Part shown: in pieces, positions 60,917 to 64,000 of the stretch | Layout: each line of letters starts with the position of its first letter | How positions within the stretch are numbered: position 1 is the stretch's first letter | DNA from: Flammeovirgaceae bacterium | Lineage (GTDB): Bacteria > Bacteroidota > Bacteroidia > Cytophagales > Cyclobacteriaceae | Assembly (NCBI GenBank): GCA_015180985.1 | Contig: CP054185.1 | Coordinates: 2,355,225 to 2,419,224 of the forward strand | Direction: 5' to 3' | DNA length: 64,000 bases | Program-made: the position numbers and the translations under genes | The notes under the pieces: model-generated | Database searches by the model: none | Told to the model about the DNA's origin: nothing | The model's input: only the letters and a program-made list of their open reading frames with translations

Positions 60917-62299
60917 TTGCTGCTACTTTCCATCATTCTCTACCTTCTTCTTACTGTGATGGTAGGCTTTTGGGCTGCCCGCAGGGTACGGAATACCGGT
61001 GATTTTATGCTTGCCGGCCGGAGCCTGCCGATTGTGTTAAGTACATCGGCCTTGTTTGCCACCTGGTTCGGATCGGAAACGGTGTTTGGTGCGTCATCAG
61101 AGTTTCTGAAAGGCGGATTGTTCGCGGTTATTGAAGATCCGTTTGGCGCTGCACTTTGTTTGTTGCTTTTCGGCATATTCTTCGCCCGAAAGTTGTATGC
61201 GATGAATCTGCTAACCCTGGCCGACTTCTTTAAAGTACGCTTTGGCAAGCGTACGGAGTTGGTCGCCAGCATTTTCATGGTGCCTTCGTATTTTGGCTAT
61301 ACGGCCGGTCAGTTGGTAGCCCTGGGATTGATTCTGAATGTTGTTGCCGGATTACCGGTGTGGCAAGGGGTGGTCATCAGTTCAGCCATAGTTACCCTTT
61401 ATACATTTGTCGGGGGTATGTGGGCCATATCCGTTACCGATTTTATTCAAAGCATCATTATTGTTTTAGGGCTTGTTATCCTTGCCGTTGTACTGGCTGG
61501 TAAGGCGGGAGGAGCAATGACGGTACTTAATGAGGTGCCAAAAGAGAATTTTAAGTTTTTACCTGAATTCACCCCGGCTGCCATTCTCACCTACCTTGCT
61601 GCCTGGTCGGTATTGGGCTTGGGCTCCATCCCTTCACAGGATGTTTTTCAACGGGCCATGTCGTCCGGTTCATCAACCATAGCAGTAAAATCGTGTTACT
61701 ATGCCGCGGTGCTTTACCTCACGGTAGCCATGCTCCCGCTGTTCATCAGTTTATGCATTAAACACCTTTACCCCGGCCAACTTAGCGAGGACACACAATT
61801 GACTCTTCCGAGCATGGTTTTGGCACATACAGCCCTGCCGGTTCAGATCTTGTTTTTTGGCTCGCTGCTCTCGGCCATTCTCAGCACAACAAGTTCTTCC
61901 ATCCTGGCGCCTGCTGCTATTTTATCTGAAAATATTGTTAAGCCGATGATGCAAACAGCCCCGACCGATAGGCAACTGCTTTTAATTACGCGCGTTTCAG
62001 TATTGATTTTCAGTGTAGGCGCAACCGTTATGGCATCGTTAAAATCAAATATTTATGAATTGGTAGGAGGGTCATCAATCCTGAGTCTTGTATCGCTGTT
62101 TGTGCCGATGTTGCTGGGGTTATACTGGAAGGGTACCAGTGGCACAGGCGCCATGGTGTCGATGGTATCGGGAATGGCGGCCTGGATTTATTTTGAACTG
62201 TACCCGATATCCGTACCGGCACTTATACCGGCTACCGCCATCAGCTTTGCGGCTGCAGTAGTTGGCAGTATTTTTTTTCCTGACAGGAAGTTTAGCTGA
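60917..62299 (+). CDS. Sodium:solute symporter
   Basis: 460 residues, about 13 TM segments. SSS family motifs include FMLAGRSLPIVLSTSALFAT, FGSETVFGASSEFLKGGLFA, ARKLYAMNLLTLADFFKVRF and LGLGSIPSQDVFQRAMSS. The substrate cannot be assigned; proline, choline-like and sugar transporters all belong here. Start TTG 60917, with no ATG until Met15 of the frame. The end overlaps the convergent ThiF gene by 8 bp. Confidence 0.9.
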   Translation: MLLLSIILYLLLTVMVGFWAARRVRNTGDFMLAGRSLPIVLSTSALFATWFGSETVFGASSEFLKGGLFAVIEDPFGAALCLLLFGIFFARKLYAMNLLTLADFFKVRFGKRTELVASIFMVPSYFGYTAGQLVALGLILNVVAGLPVWQGVVISSAIVTLYTFVGGMWAISVTDFIQSIIIVLGLVILAVVLAGKAGGAMTVLNEVPKENFKFLPEFTPAAILTYLAAWSVLGLGSIPSQDVFQRAMSSGSSTIAVKSCYYAAVLYLTVAMLPLFISLCIKHLYPGQLSEDTQLTLPSMVLAHTALPVQILFFGSLLSAILSTTSSSILAPAAILSENIVKPMMQTAPTDRQLLLITRVSVLIFSVGATVMASLKSNIYELVGGSSILSLVSLFVPMLLGLYWKGTSGTGAMVSMVSGMAAWIYFELYPISVPALIPATAISFAAAVVGSIFFPDRKFS

Positions 62300-63431
62300 C
62301 CGGCAGCGAGGGATCAATTTCGCGGGCCCACGCCAGAATACCGCCTTTCAGGTTATACAGGTTATCGAAGCCGTGATTTTTTTCAAGCCACTGGATGATA
62401 TTTCCGCTGCGTCCGCCACTGCGGCAATGAATTACTACCTTCTTTGTTTTTGAAATGCTGGCAATATTATGGGGCACCTCGGCCATTGGAATAAGTTCGC
62501 CACCAAGGTTTGATAATTCATTTTCATACGATTCGCGGACATCAATAAGCTGAAAATCCTCTCCGTTGTCAAGCATTTGTTTCAGTTCCTGTACAGTTAC
62601 TTCTTTCATGCCCAAAGATTTGTTTTTATTCTGATTTATACCACAAAATAGTTCGTAATCGATTAATTCGGTTATGTAATTCCGCCCATTCCTATCAGGA
62701 ATAGTGAGTGTTGTGGTATGAAGCACCTGGCTATCAAAAAGAAAGAGTTTACCCGCAAGTAATTCACCTTTACCGGTTAATAGTTTGATTGCCTCATTGG
62801 CCATCAGGCTACCAACAATGCCCGGAAGTACACCTAAAACTCCGGCTTCCTCACAATTGGGCACTTCGTCCGGCCGGGGTGGGTGAGGGAATAAGTCGCG
62901 GTAATTTGCGCTACGGGTTCCATCTTTCTTCACTATATTGAATACGGCTACCTGCCCTTCATATTGCAGGATGGCTCCGTACACCAGTGGCTTGTTGCAC
63001 AATACGCAGGCATCGTTAACGAGGTAACGCGTAGGGAAATTATCCGATCCATCGATAACCAGATCATAGTGAGTGATTATTTCCAGCGCATTGTGCCTGG
63101 TAAGTTTTACCGGATACGCAGTAAATGCCGGAAAGGGGTTTAGTTTTGCAAGTCTTTCAACGGCAGCTTCAGATTTATTTCTTCCAATGTCATCTGTTGT
63201 AAACAGTATCTGCCGCTGCAGGTTTGATTCCTGCACAACATCAAAATCGGCAATACCGATAGTGCCCACCCCTGCGGCCGTAAGGTACAGCAGGACAGGG
63301 CAGCCCAGCCCGCCCGCTCCAACCACCAGAACACGCGTGGATTTTAATTTTAGTTGTGCTTCAATACCGAAATCGGTTAAAACCAGGTGGCGGCTATAGC
63401 GTATTAATTCCTCAGCAGTTAACTTGTTCAC
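62292..63431 (-). CDS. ThiF/MoeB-type adenylyltransferase with C-terminal rhodanese domain
   Basis: 379 residues. ThiF/MoeB/HesA fold ~1-245: RVLVVGAGGLGCPVLLYLTA (nucleotide loop), SNLQRQILFTTDDIG and DLVIDGSDNFPTRYL. The domain activates the C-terminus of a ubiquitin-like sulfur carrier (MoaD, ThiS or similar). Residues ~270-375 form a rhodanese domain with the active cysteine in HCRSGGRS, giving the MOCS3-like layout. The paired CxxC zinc motifs of MoeB are not visible, with only one Cys in the usual region. No moa or thi gene is adjacent. Confidence 0.9.
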   Translation of the reverse strand: MNKLTAEELIRYSRHLVLTDFGIEAQLKLKSTRVLVVGAGGLGCPVLLYLTAAGVGTIGIADFDVVQESNLQRQILFTTDDIGRNKSEAAVERLAKLNPFPAFTAYPVKLTRHNALEIITHYDLVIDGSDNFPTRYLVNDACVLCNKPLVYGAILQYEGQVAVFNIVKKDGTRSANYRDLFPHPPRPDEVPNCEEAGVLGVLPGIVGSLMANEAIKLLTGKGELLAGKLFLFDSQVLHTTTLTIPDRNGRNYITELIDYELFCGINQNKNKSLGMKEVTVQELKQMLDNGEDFQLIDVRESYENELSNLGGELIPMAEVPHNIASISKTKKVVIHCRSGGRSGNIIQWLEKNHGFDNLYNLKGGILAWAREIDPSLPVS

Positions 63432-63448
63432 AAATTAAATGTACTACA

Positions 63449-63880
63449 ATGCGCAAAAACTTTTCAACCGGAGCTAAATGGGAGGATATTGTGGGGTATT
63501 CGCGGGCTGTACAGGTAGACAATCAACTGGAGGTTACCGGTACTGTGGCTGTTGATGAAAATGGCACGTTGGTGGGGAAAGATGATTTTTACGAACAAAC
63601 CCGTTTTATTTTAGGCAAGATGGCGCGGGTAATTGAATCTGCGGGCTTTGCCCTTAGCGATGTGGTGCGCACCCGTATTTTTGTTACGGATATATCGAAA
63701 TGGGAGGAAGTCGGGCGCGCCCATCAGCAGTTTTTCGGTACCATTAAGCCGGCAACCACCATGGTTGAAGTAAGCGCCTTAATATCTCCTGAATACCTTG
63801 TTGAAGTTGAGGCATCACTTATAAAATCAGCTGGTGGTGAAGTAAAGCGCCAGCGGCTTGAACTTTGGTCAACCCGGTAA
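63449..63880 (+). CDS. RidA-family enamine/imine deaminase
   Basis: About 143 residues from ATG 63449 (MRKNFSTGAKWEDIVGYSRA); the frame is open to 63356 but that part overlaps the divergent ThiF gene. The conserved RidA features are TGTVAVDEN near the start, SDVVRTRIFVTDI and PATTMVEVSALISPEYLVEVE. Canonical RidA clears reactive 2-aminoacrylate; the Arg that fixes the substrate carboxylate is in VRTRIFV. Free-standing gene, 17 bp after the ThiF start region. Confidence 0.9.
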   Translation: MRKNFSTGAKWEDIVGYSRAVQVDNQLEVTGTVAVDENGTLVGKDDFYEQTRFILGKMARVIESAGFALSDVVRTRIFVTDISKWEEVGRAHQQFFGTIKPATTMVEVSALISPEYLVEVEASLIKSAGGEVKRQRLELWSTR

Positions 63881-63916
63881 CCGGTTGGCCTGATGATTGC
63901 TGGTTAAAGGCTTACT

Positions 63917-64000
63917 ATGAAACGTTTTTTCGTCATTCTTGCAGTTTGCATGACAGGCACCTTGTATGCCCAGGTTGACGAGATTAAACAGGCTTCTGAC
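63917..64000 (+). CDS. Secreted protein, N-terminal fragment
   Basis: The frame from ATG 63917 reads MKRFFVILAVCMTGTLYAQV, a clear signal peptide with an A-Q cleavage site, then DEIKQASD before the window ends. Thirty-five bp after the RidA stop. The protein family cannot be told from 28 residues. Confidence 0.65.
   Translation, partial: MKRFFVILAVCMTGTLYAQVDEIKQASD

Overview
The window is chromosomal DNA from a member of the Bacteroidota, most likely a Cytophagales bacterium near Cyclobacteriaceae (inference). The signs are: -7 promoter boxes of the TAnnTTTG type with a TTG about 19-20 nt upstream; almost no Shine-Dalgarno sequences; and characteristic families such as DUF5686 and DUF5777 barrels, SprB-type repeats, a split transketolase, a SerB-SerA fusion and a secreted 'asparagine synthetase B'-like protein. 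Most of the window is ordinary core genome in short operons. No rRNA, tRNA, CRISPR array, prophage or complete insertion sequence was seen.

Layout. 1-6.5 kb: serine biosynthesis (serC partial, serAB fusion), with a structured RNA gene of about 215 nt on the opposite strand between them; an arsR-arsM-arsC operon with a perfect 28-bp palindromic operator; a secreted amidohydrolase; and the C-terminal half of transketolase. 6.6-9.4 kb: a small accessory island with an AAA_14/DUF4143 ATPase, a decayed TIR gene start, an orphan C-terminal fragment, a zeta-toxin-like kinase overlapping a 52-codon gene, and a truncated TIR gene. 9.5-21 kb: exported amidohydrolases, a phosphoesterase, a dipeptidase, a class V aminotransferase, a PrsW protease and a 1004-residue protease/propeller/barrel protein. 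21-27.5 kb: a protein with 30 tandem nonapeptide repeats, a TIR-TM-TolB-like-TPR protein, and divergently a Gln-amidotransferase-like secreted protein and a TPR-SLOG-cyclase-like protein. 27.5-34.6 kb: a phosphoesterase, two CotH-like secreted proteins with a DUF4956 membrane protein, TonB, a second AAA_14 ATPase and the N-terminal half of transketolase. 34.8-43 kb: Bcp peroxiredoxin, M23 and M48 peptidases, FAH hydrolase, NhaD and CaCA antiporters, then a gene-poor stretch with a hairpin-type repeat and two small ORFs. 43-54.7 kb: exonuclease, a degenerate Mur ligase, dnaB, etfBA, DUF151 nuclease, nucleoside transporter, trmH, sanA and a DUF5686 barrel. 54.7-58.3 kb: the thrS-infC-rpmI-rplT operon, with infC lacking any AUG start. 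58.3-58.55 kb: two near-identical small-RNA transcription units in tandem. 58.6-64 kb: an SprB-repeat/cytochrome-like lipoprotein, YceI, a DUF5777 barrel, a solute symporter, a ThiF-rhodanese protein, RidA and the start of a secreted protein.

The items that most deserve a second look are the promoter-plus-TIR 5' module present three times in different states of preservation, the TIR/SLOG/TolB neighbourhood at 22.3-27.4 kb, the nonapeptide-repeat protein, the twin small RNAs at 58.3-58.55 kb, and the rod-like RNA at 349-566.
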